The notes under the pieces were generated by a model. It saw nothing but the letters and a program-made list of their open reading frames with translations. It was not told the origin of the DNA and ran no database searches. Source: Mytilus edulis (lineage: Eukaryota > Mollusca > Bivalvia > Mytilida > Mytilidae). Taken from it: a DNA stretch of 64,000 bases. Location of the stretch: positions 19,145,750 to 19,209,749 of the forward strand of contig NC_092356.1 in the NCBI RefSeq assembly GCF_963676685.1, read 5' to 3'. Shown here piece by piece: positions 1-12,174 of the stretch (positions are counted from its first letter, which is position 1; every line of letters starts with the position of its first letter). A program made the translations under genes and the position numbers.

Positions 1-105
1 AATGAGCAAAGCATTTTAAAGAATAACTTTTGTACTGATTTTTCTGAATCCAAAAACAACGCTCGTTAAAATAATTGACATTTTTCTAAAATTCTAACTA
101 TCATA

Positions 106-1394
106 TACTGAATGCCAATGAAAACGCAACATATATTATATTTTGATAATAAAAAAAGATTAACTTAATAAAAATTAAGCAGTTTCCCACAGTTATTTTA
201 CTCCCTTATTTAAAGTACTTTTTTTTTTACAATATGCAGATGTCAAAATCAAATGCACATATTGTAAAAGGAAGTTTTGTTACTTTACGTATACCGGTGG
301 TTGACAGGGCGTCTGCCACGTTTATTGTGTAAAGGACCGTGGTATATTTTATTTATGTAGTCCTGTGAATATGGTGTAGTGCAGTCATGTTAAGATATTA
401 CAGATCCAGAGCTTTTTCAAAAACACCGTAGACACATCGGAATGGCCCGAGACCTCGGTATTACTGCACGCAGTTGCAAAGAAGGCTGTCTTGTCATTCA
501 CAAGCAAAAGGTGTAACTAAAAAGAAACGTGCACAACAAAGACATGCAAATGCAGAAAGTCTTTGGTACCATGTGGAAGTATAACGTCACCCTAAGCATA
601 CATGCAAGAATACAATAAGCGATGAAAACTAAGGTCAACTGATTGTGGCATATATATTTTATTTTTTAATAGCTTTTGAATTAGAAAATTAATACATTTC
701 TAAGTAACCATCATTTTTTTTTTAAGATAAAGTTATTTTATAATTGAAACGTTTCTAATGCATATTTGAAAAAAAACTATATGGTCCAAATACTCATATG
801 GTCCGGCCTGTTAATACCCAAACGAGTATATATCCTGATATGGTCCGACCATACGTGTGCGGTCGGACCATATGAGTATACGTATATGGTCATGACCATA
901 CGCGTATGGTCAAAATACTCATATGGTCCGGAACAGTTACATAGGCATAATGCACCCGCCTTGGACAAAAGTCATTCTTTTCCTCGGATTTTGGTCCGAT
1001 CGAGCCAATGTTGCATCAGATTTGACATGGTTTAGACGATGAAAACAGCCACCAATATCATAAAGTCAACTTGAGTTTGCTTTGCGGGACAAGCGGAATA
1101 ACATTCCTCGGGATCACATTAAACGTCCAGGATGATCAATTCCACGGCGCTGTCGAGATTGCGCTGCACCACGGGGTTGTAACATTTTTTGTAAGGACTG
1201 TGAGTTGATGATTCGACATTGGATGTTTCGTTTACCTATTGCGCCCGGAAGATGACAAGAAACATTTTTGTTTGATATCGATCTATTGTTAAAATTGTTA
1301 ATTTTCAAGATCAATTAATTTTGAAAGATTGTCATTGCTAATATAAATTTTATTTTTGAAAAACCAAGTGTTACGTTTTCATTGGCACTCAGTA
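106..1394 (+). mobile_element. Degenerate Tc1/mariner-type DNA transposon
   Basis: The ends are inverted repeats of 26 bp (106-131 and 1369-1394) that match at 24 positions; both begin TACTGA and contain TGCCAATGAAAACG. Each end is flanked by TA (104-105 and 1395-1396), the target duplication of the Tc1/mariner superfamily. Near 1060-1180 the plus strand still reads as a Tc1 transposase C-terminus: residues like LEFALRDKRNNIPRDHIKR, then a stop, then SIPRRCRDC, resembling the family's 'EWNNIPR..I..L..SMRRRC' region. Near 441-490 a stretch reading HIGMARDLGITAR could be the remains of the helix-turn-helix. Stops and frame shifts make it non-functional. A palindrome-rich block (778-935) interrupts the interior. 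The termini are clear; the transposase assignment is inferred from short similarity. Confidence 0.75.
778..935. repeat. Cluster of nested palindromes built on ATATGGTCCG
   Basis: The word ATATGGTC(CG) occurs repeatedly in both orientations. A 13-bp perfect inverted repeat (ATATGGTCCGACC / GGTCGGACCATAT) surrounds a 10-base loop at about 839-874. GACCATACGCGTATGGTC is a perfect 18-bp palindrome at about 894-911, and TATGGTCATGACCATA another just before it. The block sits inside the Tc1/mariner remnant and may be a separate insertion. No coding content is seen. Confidence 0.7.
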
Positions 1395-2838
1395 TATATT
1401 GTACAGTAAAGACGACATGCAAAACTAGTATGATGACGTATGCTTAACCAGTAGCTGGAGAAATACCAACAATCTTTATTTTGTACCTGTCACATTGCTT
1501 ATCCCAATACACACCAACTTATCGTGATCATCTAGATCTATTATCAATTAAGTTTCTTCTGAAAACCAAAGATAAAATTATCATGCTATCAAGTTGTTAC
1601 AATTTAACTTCCTGATATACTGACGTGTCCTATCATTTAATACTCTTTCTCTAGCAATTCAAATTTCCCACTTTGTAATGAGTTCTTGCATTTAATACCT
1701 ATATGACTTTTCATCTAAATGGTGGTGACTACCATTTACATAGTGGAATGCAAATCAAATTTAAATCTTTGAGGATATCTAAACATATAAGTGTCCAAAG
1801 GAACTTATAATAAGTTTTACTTTAAAAAAAAAAAAGAAGGATACACGTGTACACTTCATATCGCGGTCGTTTTCTTGATAATCACGAACTAGAATCTCTA
1901 ACACACGTGTTGTCATATTTCAAATCTTCAACTTCCAATTCCCTTACATCAACTCACTTTGATTTGCGTTCATCGATTGTAATCCTTTTATTGTTATGAC
2001 ATTTTGAGTGCAGATTCGAATAACGAGAAATACACGAGAAGCAGTAAACGCTTACACTATAAACTCGCCATTTATTGTTCCTCTGGAGTTCATGCGATTT
2101 TATTATTTAATGCACTTTATTATGTATGCTCTTAAGTATTTTATGCGTTTTAAACTTCGACAAAATACTGTCGGATCTCATTTAAATTCCGAGCTCAGAA
2201 AAAATTTCTTTTTTATCACTGTGAATATGTAAGAAATATGGTGCATGTTTTAGAAAACCATGTCTAATGATATATACTGGAGTACATTACATGACTTGAC
2301 CACTATTTCCACTTTATTTAACATAAACAGAAAGACATGTGTTATTTACATGTCGTTTCTCCGTCCGGGCTAATATTTACACCTATATGATTATATATGA
2401 CTTTTCATCTAAATGGTGGTGACTACCATTTACATAGTGGAACGCAAATCAAATTTTAATTTTTGAGGATATCTAAACAAAGTCGTGACGTAAGATCGCT
2501 TATGTGGAATCGATTCCATTACAAACATATAATTATTAGAGTTCATATATAATTAATTAATCGGTACAATGTATGTTGTTAACATTCTACAAGATTGCAT
2601 GAAGGTTCGAAATCTAAATAGAAGTTGAATATTTCTTACTTGCATTTGTTATCTTAAGTTTGAAAAAAAAACCAGTATCAATTATTTGTTTACAAATGGT
2701 TTAATCTTAAGGCGATACATTAAACTGACACCTAGCAAGAAATGAATTTCGATTAGTTCAAATATATTTGACTTTGACTAGCTAAAAGGATGAGTTTATC
2801 AGATCATTATACAATTATTCAAATCTCAAATTCCAGGA
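1395..2838. other. Gene-free stretch with an 85-bp dispersed duplication
   Basis: No convincing exon is present. Two direct copies of an 85-bp segment, 1701-1785 and 2395-2479, begin ATATGACTTTTCATCTAAAT and are nearly identical over their full length. The intervening 600 bp are AT-rich and unrelated. The region may lie in the 3' part of the minus-strand lectin gene, but I could not find its missing lectin exon here. Confidence 0.6.
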
Positions 2839-2845
2839 ACCACTG

Positions 2846-3070
2846 AGGCCCCTCATGGGGGGGTCCTAGTAATCACATAATCACCATTTTTTTGCCAATA
2901 TAATCACATAATCATTAAATATTTGCTTATCTTTAGTAATCAAATAATCATAAACTAAAAATACAGTCCTAGGTAATCAAATAATCATGAAATATTTGGC
3001 TTAATAATCAAATAATCATTAAAAAAAACGGCCAAGTAATCACATAATCAAAAACCCCATGAGGGCCCTC
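2846..3070. mobile_element. 225-bp MITE-like element with iterated TAATCA motif
   Basis: The ends are inverted (CCCTCATGGGG at the left, CCCCATGAGGG at the right). The element is bordered by the direct repeat ACCACTG at 2839-2845 and 3071-3077, a probable 7-bp target duplication. The interior repeats TAATCACATAATCA and TAATCAAATAATCA many times in one orientation. There is no coding capacity. The superfamily is undetermined. Confidence 0.65.
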
Positions 3071-3138
3071 ACCACTGGCACATGTTGCAATCATATATTC
3101 CGTTATCTAAACAATTAAATTATAAATTGTTACACGCT

Positions 3139-3520
3139 AAAATCTGTAGTACAAGAAATTTACTTTTACTATTTAGTACTATTTCTTTATTTTAAAATTA
3201 TTTTAATATTTAGGTACTTGTATTTTCCAGTACTTGATTTGTACTTAAAAATACTGGTACAAAAAAAAATACCAACAATGATCACAATATTCAATGTTTG
3301 AACAATCTAACTAACAACACATGACTAATGAGATTTCATAAAGACAAACTTTCAAAATGCTGAAAAGGTAACCGTGCAACCAAAAATCTGTCGTACTTAA
3401 ATTTTTCAGTACAAATCAAGTAGTGTAAAATACAAGTACCTAAATATAAGAATAATTTTAAAGTAACAAAATAGTACTGAATATTAAAAGTAGATTTTCG
3501 GTACTACAGATTTTTGGTAC
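3139..3520. repeat. Foldback element with arms of about 120 bp
   Basis: The segment from about 3139 to 3255 (AAAATCTGTAGTAC ... GTACTTAAAAATACTGGTAC) reappears as its reverse complement at about 3394-3520, with scattered mismatches. The spacer is about 140 bp. Both arms contain TTTAGGTACTTGTATTTT. Transcribed, it would form a long hairpin. It lies just downstream (minus-strand sense) of the second lectin-domain exon. No target duplication was identified. Confidence 0.65.
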
Positions 3521-3658
3521 AAATGTAGTACCTATGCAAAAGTAGAAGAATACCAAATAATATGATACCCTTAACCTAGCTAGAAACTTTTCAACGGAAA
3601 ATAAAGTTGGTTTTGAATGCATTTATAATAGGAGAAATAGTGCTAAATAAGTACAAAC

Positions 3659-6600
3659 CTGTATGATTACGACTATATTCAGCCAGAAACACGGCTTCAT
3701 TTTCAGAATTGATATCTGTAAGTGATCCGTTATGTCGTCTGCATTGCTCCTTCAAAACATTGATATTTTGAATTTTGAGATTCTCTATTTGAAAAGGATT
3801 ACATCATTTTTTGGCCTAAAATATGTGATATACAAGTACCCGTCCACGTCAACTCTGTGTGTTTGTTAGATGTTTTTCTGATTGTATCCATCTGATGAGT
3901 GAAGCCTTTTTCAAGTGAATATGATAGTTTGTTCTTATGCTGTACTGTTACACCACTGTCCAAGGTTAGAGAGAGTTTGGGTATCCCGCACATTTCTTAT
4001 GTGTGTGTCTGTCCCAAGTCAGGAGCCTGCAATTCAGTGGTTGTCGTTTGTTGATATGTTACATCTTTGTTTTTCGTTCATGTATTTTGTTCATAAATTA
4101 GACCATTAGTTTTCTGGTTCGAATTGTTTTACGTTTGTCATTTCAGAGCCTTTTATAGCTGCCTATGCGGCATGGGCTTTGCTCATTGTATAAGGCAGTA
4201 TGACAACCTAAAATTGTTAATTTCTGTGTCATTTGGTCTCTCGTTGAGAGTTTTTATCATTGGCAATCATACCACATCTTCTTTTTTAAGTACATATTTC
4301 ATTTAAAAGTCAAAAAGACAGGTTAGCAGCCTATTAATCAAGATAAAACAGTTATCTATATTCGCGGATATCCAAGTTAGTTTGCCTCATTACAGCTTTT
4401 AATTCTATATTATTCGCGACAAATTGATCAAAGAATATTAGATACTAATATAATAATTGTCAGTTATTGAGTAAGGTTTGAAAGTCGTTCAAATATATTT
4501 CCGCTGCAGGGCATTTTCCTGACATAAAATATCATTGAGCATAGTTATTTAGGCACGATTTGTGAGTCCTATTGTGTCTGATTTTTAACTTCTTTACTGA
4601 TTCGACCTTTCAACCTTTTCGAATGGAACACCATCGATAAGTCTCTTCTAGACGAAAAGAGCGGCTGGAGTTCTTATGAATTTGGAGTAAGGCTTTCATA
4701 GGAACTTTTGCCTTTCAACGTGTTACCTTCGTCTACTTGAGTTTTGAAAAGAATGTTGTCTTAAGAAAGAAAAAAAAACGGGCATAGACCACTTTTATAA
4801 GAAGAACAGAAGGAAGACAACATTCAAATGCGAACCATCGAAAACAGCCTCCGATTTTGAAGTTCAAGATAAAGATATGGATGCTGTGAATAACATAATC
4901 TGATCATATTACGTCAAATAAAGGCAACAGTAGTATACCGCTGTTCAAACTCATAAATTCATGGACAAAAAACAAAATCGGGGTAACAAACTAAAACTGA
5001 GGGAAATGCATAAATATAAGAGGTACTCACAATAAACGAAATAAATTGTTCACACAGACAACAAATGCTATCTATTTTTCTTTCTTTTTGTCATCATAAA
5101 AATTAAATTTATAACATTTTTAAAGTATATAATTTTAAAGTACATAACAGTACTGTGACAGTGACGTTAATGGCTGCTCCTTCTAGTGAAATAATACTAT
5201 GCAGCTACATATGGTATTCAAGAAATCCGTGGATACCGATATAATTTTAGATGCCAACCTTAAGTATGCAGCGTGGAATGCTGTGAAAGACCTATACCTT
5301 AATTATTTATGAAGGAAGAAAGGACGGACATCAGGGCCTCTCCTATTCGATTCAAAGCTAGAATAGTATAGGAATGATACATTGAAAATACTTAACATAA
5401 TTGATTCCCCAATTACCTGTGCATCGTTCCAGGACTTTTGTGAATAACTAAAAAAATAGCAGGCACAAAAGCCAACACGTCTAACCCAATCTAAAGGGCA
5501 TTCTGATCCGTCACCTGTATTTATAATAAACAAAAACTGTTTTAATCAGAAATATATGGTTTCTGCATTTTATGTGTGTATGCAATATTAAATCAATAGA
5601 CTAGCCTTTGCTTAGATTAAATTTTTCGATCAAAACTCATTATTTTTTGTACTTTGCGTAAAATTGAAAATATCTCAAATAAAAAAGGCAATGGATAATA
5701 AATTTAAAGATAACTGTGTATTATGAGTTCAAGGCGGTGAGGCTATTGTAACAAATTACCAAAAAACTGGCTGATCAGAAATATATTCTTTTGACAATTT
5801 TGTAGATATATTTGTTGACCTTGCGTTTGTAGAAGATTGAAGACAAACATATAAAATAAATTCAGATTTGTGAATATTTCTTAACTTTATTATTTATATC
5901 AAGCATGAAGATACCATGCCCGTTGGATATCATCGGCGTCTCTACTGCTGTTATGATAATGTTCCTTAATAAAGTTTTGGCAGCATTGTTTGGATACATT
6001 TAGCTCTCATGCTTACAAACATTTTCAGTATTTTTTTAACAAAACTTTACAATCTCGACGCTTCTTTAATGGAAACCTTTCCAGAAAATGTTTTTTTATC
6101 CATTGATAATCTTCATGCTCTATAATGGGCGGCACAGCTTACAATCCAACCAGTAATTTGTGCTTTCATATTGATTTTCCTTGACTTATTTCATAAAAAG
6201 ATGACTACCATACAGTTTTATTCCATGACCGGATTTTTTGTCATTCCTAGGTCCTGTTTGCCTATTACCATGTCTGCATCATTTATACTTAGTTTTGAGT
6301 GCTTTGGCAATGGACATCTCTTAGGTATATTTATTAAATATAATCTTATGATGCAGTACAATTGGTTGCGTACCGTTCGTATTATTATGGCGGTTTACCT
6401 AGCTTTCAAAGGAATATTACACATCGATAACAGTTATACTCATGTTACAAGAACATAGGTATGCAATGTATACACCTGACTCGTTGCTATTTCCCACAAG
6501 AAAACAAAGATACACACCTGGATCATTGATATTTGCAACAAGAAATTTATACACACTAGGCTCATTTCTATTTTACACAAGAAAATACATATAAACACCT

Positions 6601-7296
6601 GACCCTTTACTAATTCCCACAAGAAAATAAATACACACACCTGACTCATTGCTATTTCCCACAAGAAAATGAATATACACATCTGACCCATTACTATTTC
6701 CCACAAGAAAATGAATACACACACCTGACTCTTGCTATTTCCCACAAGAAAATTAATATACACATCTGACCCATTACTATTTCCCACAAGAAAATAAAAA
6801 CACACACCTGACTCATTACTATTTCCCACAAGAAATAAATATACACACCTGACTTCTTGCTATGCTTTCTCGGTATCTTCAAATGTGAGTTTTTGTTTTC
6901 TAACACATTGACCCTTTGACGTAGATCTTGTATTGTGTCATTAATCATGTTAATTGTTTTCCATGCATTTGTTGTTTCCTTTAGATCTTGTTCGAGCTGT
7001 ATGGTGCCATCTCGCAGACCTTCAATTTCACATGAAAATGCACGCTTAGTGTTTGCAAGTTTATGTTCCAACTGTTGTGTTTGACCTTTCAGGAAAGTGA
7101 TTTCATGTTCGTTATTAATTACTCTCATAAATAGAGCATGGTAATTTCCCTTCATAACGTCAACTTCCGTTTTGATCTTCGTTATGTCTTTCCCATCAAC
7201 TGCCGCCGCTTTATAACTTTGAGTGCTTTGATCCTTCAAACTTCCATTGCATGAATATGACAGGAAAGAGAATACCATTAACAACGAAATGTTCAT
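3659..7296 (-). CDS. Secreted coiled-coil C-type lectin, 5' part of gene (3 exons seen)
   Basis: Exons in transcription order are 7296-6849 (start codon, residues 1-149 plus one base), 5514-5417 and 3749-3659; phases match at both junctions and all sites are GT/AG. Residues 1-18 are a hydrophobic signal peptide (MNISLLMVFSFL). About 40-137 is a heptad-rich coiled coil, probably for oligomerisation. The second exon opens a C-type lectin domain (ECPLDW, then CYFFSYSQKSWNDAQ), and the third continues it (EQCRRHNGSLTDINSENEAVFLAEY), matching the family pattern C..W....SCY.....W..A...C...G.L..I. The exons with the sugar/calcium site (EPN/WND region) were not found and probably lie past the left edge. 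By family, the product would be a secreted carbohydrate-binding protein, possibly immune or matrix related; ligand unknown. I chose the Met at 7296 over an upstream in-frame Met at 7344 because it starts the signal peptide. Unusual: CAC just before the YFF of the first lectin exon adds an extra cysteine. Confidence 0.85.
4106..4287 (-). repeat. Mussel interspersed repeat, family A (SINE-like), in lectin intron 2
   Basis: In reverse complement the segment starts with AAGAAGATGTGGTATGATTGCC and runs through a diverged body to a tail ending in AAACAATTCGAACC. The same family recurs at 13381, 15061, 17757(-), 21337, 23211, 26462 and 41447(-). The adjoining 3780-4105, with CATCTGATGAGTGAAGCC and 'caagtcaggagcctg', appears to be a second, unrelated mussel repeat. 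Confidence 0.7.
6466..6854. repeat. Minisatellite of 40-42-bp units overlapping a splice donor
   Basis: About nine units of the form CACACACCTGACTCATTGCT + ATTTCCCACAAGAAAAT(A)AAT(A) run head to tail; the left units are more diverged. On the minus strand each unit contains GTCAGGTGTGTAT or a variant. The last unit includes the real donor of lectin exon 1 (TCAG|GTGTGT at 6849/6848). Reading through the array in frame extends the lectin ORF with iterated hydrophobic residues (LWEIVMSQVCVFIF). Confidence 0.9.
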
Positions 7297-7344
7297 TTCC
7301 TCATTTTTCACGTGTCTTCTTAAATTGTAAATTCTATAAAACAA

Positions 7345-10300
7345 ATTAAAACAAATGTCTTCTTTGAAACAATCCTTATGAACACAACAGCCAAAAACAA
7401 ATAACTATTCAATTTCGTAATAACACATTGGCTCAGAATAAAAGTGTAGAGTTAATGCTATAATAGCATTAACTTTTATATTTAATTATTTCCTTATCTT
7501 TTACGATTTTACGGGTAAAGGTGAACCACGAAAATATCATCATAAACATCAATATTATCCAGTAATTATACATAATTTTTTTTTTTATTAAATCATAAAA
7601 GATACAAGGAAATAGTTTAAAATGCACACGAACGATTTGTCAACATCAGACTCACTAGTGTTGCTGAAATCAAAACACTTGGAAGGCAAACCAAAATACG
7701 AAGCATTGAAAAACAGGAATTACGAAAATTGTGCAAAATACAACTTAAAAGCGATATATATATTAACCTTGGTTAGAAAAACATTATTAATTTGAATTGA
7801 TCAACATTTAATTCTGAAAAACTAATCTAAAGAAACAAAATATCAATGCAAAATAATTTAAACACAAAATTGGTAAACACTAAAGTCTTGTCTAATCATA
7901 CCAGCTAGAAGAAACGTTCATGACGTTTGACAACGACCAAATTGTTGAAAAAAATCAGATACTAGGTTTATTATTTAGTACGCTGCATGTACGTTGCGTC
8001 TACATAAGACTCATTAGTGACTCTAGAATAGATAAAGGCAACAGTTGTTGATCGATACTTGTAAATACATGTTTTAATTTCACTAACTTGTATAATTATA
8101 AATTTTGTGTTACAACTATCTTTTAACTGAAGCTTAAAACCTGTAATATTTCCGACGTATGTCTTGGTAAGAAAATAACAATCAAAACCAAGGAGTAAAC
8201 AAAGACTTAAAAAACCAATGGACATTTACATCAACAGTTATAAATAATAAATAAGAAACAACACGAACTCCACTTATGTCTTGCTAAATGTCTCTCTTTT
8301 TCATTGTTATAACAAGAATATTCTGAAACATGATGAGTAGATAAAAGAACTCCCTTTTCCAATGAAATACAACTTGGTTGTCTGTATATACATACATGTA
8401 TATGGAGTTATTTTCTTTCAGACTGATATCTTTTTAAGAATCAACCTGAACGATACCAAGTTTCAATAAAATTTACTTTAAGGAATAAATTAATGTGACA
8501 CATCTTATTATTTTGCTTGATTAAAATGCAAATAAAAGTTTAGTTAAACATTCAACTCGATAGTTATCGTGTTTTGTTGCCAATTGGGGTTTTACTCTTC
8601 ATTTTTTTTTTATCTTTGATAGGTTAAAAGAAGGAACATTCCTTTCCGCCGTTTACAAGACAAAAATACAAAAAAAAAAATGTTGGACGCACATTTTAAC
8701 TTCAGAAACAAGTGAACTTTTGTTAAGTTATCGCCAAAATACAAGGACATCATGCGAGATGAATTCGATAATGGAAGATATTTATATTGCTTTTAAACAA
8801 ACCAGATTAAACACAATCGTGTGTAGGATTTTGACTATCTTATAGATTCATACTCAATCTAATTGAACACATATTTCTACCTACAAATATTCGTTTTTCG
8901 TATTATATACCTGCACTTGTATCATGATTTCATACTTTTCGTGCCAGATCCTAACTTGTTACCTCTCTATTAACAATACGATTTACATTTTTACTCTATT
9001 AAATGACCAAATATTCTTATTTTCGATACAATAGTAGTCTCGCATATTATAATGAGGTTCAGTATAATATTTGATTCTTATTCTTAATACAAAAAAATGC
9101 TAGACAAAACAGAGAAAACAATTATTCTGAGAAGTTCGATAAAAGTTGTTCAAAATATACAACAGTTATTTACAAAAACGTTTCACGAGAAAAGAAAGAA
9201 ATAAAGAAAGCACCCCCCTTTTATAAAGTAAGTTGATAAATCATTTACTTACAAAGTGACTTGTATTTTTCATACACCGTAACAATTCATTTGTGTCTAG
9301 TTTCAAGCAGTTACAGTTATATTTGTACACCCCAGTTCTATTGTTATACTTCATTGTTTCTATTTTTGATAAAAAGTAAAAATTTAATAGATTTATAGAT
9401 CTATTGTTACGAATAACAATGGATTTTGACAACAGGGTGTGACGTGTGTGGTTTTTGGAAACTCCTGCTTCTACATCCGGAAAGCATTGTTGTTCAAAAC
9501 AATAGATTTTTTTTCAATACCATGATCAGAAGTGTCTTATGATATTGCTTAGTGCATTTAAAACATAGTTCAGGACTTCAAATAGTGAGAAAAAATATTT
9601 GCCATCTAGTTTAAATTATGAAAAAAATCATTCAAATACTCATTTGCCTGAAATATAATTTTCATTCCATATGGCATATTCCTGGTCAGCCGGTTTACTA
9701 TAAATAACAATTCGTGGTCAAACTCAGTAAAGACACGTTATTGTTACATTTAGTTGACACATACAACAATACCTATACCAGTACACACTATACATATATA
9801 TAACAAAAAATATATCAAACTCAATTTATAATTGCCGATCGCCCATAAGACTAGAAGGACACCGGATTTTATTATAATCTATCAGAACACACATAGTATT
9901 GTATGCAAATAATTTATATCTATATATAAACAATGCTTTCAATACGAAATGAAAACATTGACTCCGTCATAAACGAACCCGCCGGCCAGGAAAAAACAAC
10001 AACCAAGTTACCTTAAGCTAGGTTCACACTGCCGATCAGATCAACTCGATCAAGCCCGAACAAGACAAATTACGTGATCGGGAGACTGGTCTGACTCAAT
10101 CGACAAGGATGTTTGGGATAGTCTGTCCCACTCGTCATCGATCAGACCATCTACCCGAAAGTTTTTGGCATGTTGAAGGTGATATATGCATATAACAAAA
10201 GCGCAGAAACCACTAAAACATGTAAAATGTGATCCGTGTTAAATCATCAATCTTGAAACAAACTTACTATTAATGTTATCTTATTAGTGTAACAATAAGA

Positions 10301-11950
10301 TCTTTGAATATTGTTTACGTTGGCACTTATATAGATTATTCCATCAACAAATTAAAACATAACTTAATTAGATCTTTTTTCAAATATTTTTTTTTTAAGC
10401 ATAAATTCACATTTACGTTTTGTTTTTCTATTTACATATTGCATTATTTATAAATATATAACATGATACTGATTTATTTCAATGTTTACTCCTAACGATC
10501 CTGCTTCATGTCGATACTTTTATTTTTTCATTGCACAAGAAATTATTTTCTTGACTGTTCAAAGCATTAAAACACTAAAATCACTCTAAGGATGTGTTTT
10601 CCTTGATTTTTAAAGTCTCTAAGGCATGTTTTTTTAATCGTTTCTGGTTTTCAATTAAATAATATAATGTTATGTACTGAATAAAATTAAAATAATATTT
10701 TCACTAAAATTTGATAAATCTCAATTAGATTACAGTAAAATTTAGAGATGATCGACAACCAAGTTGACAATTAAAAACAATTCGTCCGGGAAAACCGACA
10801 ATACCATGGTCAATATGAAAAGAGAATAATGGACAAAAATATGCAAAATGAAAGGGCAAAATACCAAAAAATAAGAATAATGGGGAGCTAAAAAAACAGA
10901 GATAAGAGAACAATTAATTGACAAAATAGATAAGAATAGAGAAAAAATATCTAAAAATTTAAAAGATAAAGAATAAAGCCACCCTCCCATCCAGAGTATC
11001 GATTATGAATACTCTAATATTTCGTTCAGTACAAATAATGCTAATTTAGTCATGTAGAGAAAATTATCGGTTAAGTGTTAATATAACTTAATTACAGCCA
11101 CTTATTTCCTATTTTTATGACAAGCGTTGTATAAAATTTATCAAATTGTCATAAGACACTTCTTCCTTATTTAAGTCGATTCTTGATATAAGATGAAAAT
11201 ATGAGAGGTTGAAAAAATGACAAGTGGTGTGGTTTTTTTTTTTTTTATCTTGACGCAAAGGAAGAAGAATATTTAAGAGTCAAATAATTCCTGGTTTTGC
11301 GTACGTAGTTTTTTCCGAGATTTCTGGATGAACCTCGTTATTTTTTTACTTTAGTTATACACGTTCACTATATCCATATATTTGCATTACTATAATGTTA
11401 TTGAAATTTAAAACAAGTAGAAATACAAAATTAGTTAAAAAAATCATGAATAAAAGAACATCCAATAAAAGAATTGTGCCCGGCTCCTCCACCATGACTT
11501 AGGTTTGGGGGACTAAAGACAAAGATAATGTAAATAAAACTAAGAGCTTTCAATTTATGATCCTTTTACTTTGGATTCAAACGCCAAAAGAGACTGTTAC
11601 ATGTAATCATCACAACAATCATGGTTAAGACAATACAGTCCCTTAACATACAGATTCAACATACAGATACATATAACAATTTACAGAAAGGTTAAAACAA
11701 GCCAGCACAGTTATAGATAATCGCTGTTTTCTCGGAAGACCGTTACAACAGGAAGTTATTGCGTAACATTTAAGATAATGCATATTTAAGGTTTTATCTT
11801 GTTGAATAACACACTGAGGGGTGTCAGGGTTGGTCAAATGAAAGACCGACTGTAAAAAGTCTTTCCGCTTTGGGCAAGCATGTACAAAGAGTTCCATTTG
11901 TATGAAAACTTCAACTTGGTATCATTCTGCCTGTACAATGACTTCCATTT
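7345..11950. other. Gene-free, AT-rich stretch upstream of the lectin gene
   Basis: This contains the presumed promoter region of the minus-strand lectin gene and no supported exon. A short minus ORF at 7971-8225 begins with a hydrophobic run, but nothing else supports it. Around 10741-10990 is an A-rich repeat resembling others near 39355-39440, 50680-50790 and 62215-62340 (GAATAATGG/GAATAGAGA words ending in a 'ccagag' or 'ccagac' tail). Confidence 0.5.
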
Positions 11951-11954
11951 TCAC

Positions 11955-12003
11955 CACAGGCATTTGTCTAAAAAAAAATCCTTTTTTGAGACAAGTGCCT
12001 GTG
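11955..12003. repeat. Short hairpin, CACAGGCATTTGTCT arms (copy 1)
   Basis: The arms CACAGGCATTTGTCT and AGACAAGTGCCTGTG face each other across an A/T-rich loop. Almost the same arms recur at 12175-12263. Confidence 0.7.
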
Positions 12004-12174
12004 ATTTTCACGAATTAAAGAATACGTGGTGTAGTGTGGAGAAAAAATAAACGTAGAACTTGTCCTGACTGGTCAGGTATCCCTGATCCTTAACTTCTTT
12101 GCATTGAATCCTTCAAGTGTACAAAAACAAATGCATTTATATAAAATGTTATAATATAGAAGATATATCTTATA

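Noticed and set aside
1114-1314. 66-codon minus-strand ORF as a gene
   Set aside because: The plus strand here reads as the C-terminal part of a decayed Tc1-type transposase.
3885-3925. CATCTGATGAGTGAAGCC as a further hammerhead
   Set aside because: CUGAUGAG is present, but there is no stem II plus GAAA in the following bases. The phrase belongs to a common mussel repeat.
6440-6829. 129-codon minus-strand ORF of iterated 'LWEIVMSQVCVFIF'
   Set aside because: It is the minisatellite read in one frame. The real lectin exon ends at the donor before the array.
7971-8225. 84-codon minus-strand ORF with a hydrophobic N-terminus as a small secreted protein
   Set aside because: No recognisable domain, no good splice donor and AT-rich codons. 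A chance ORF cannot be excluded.
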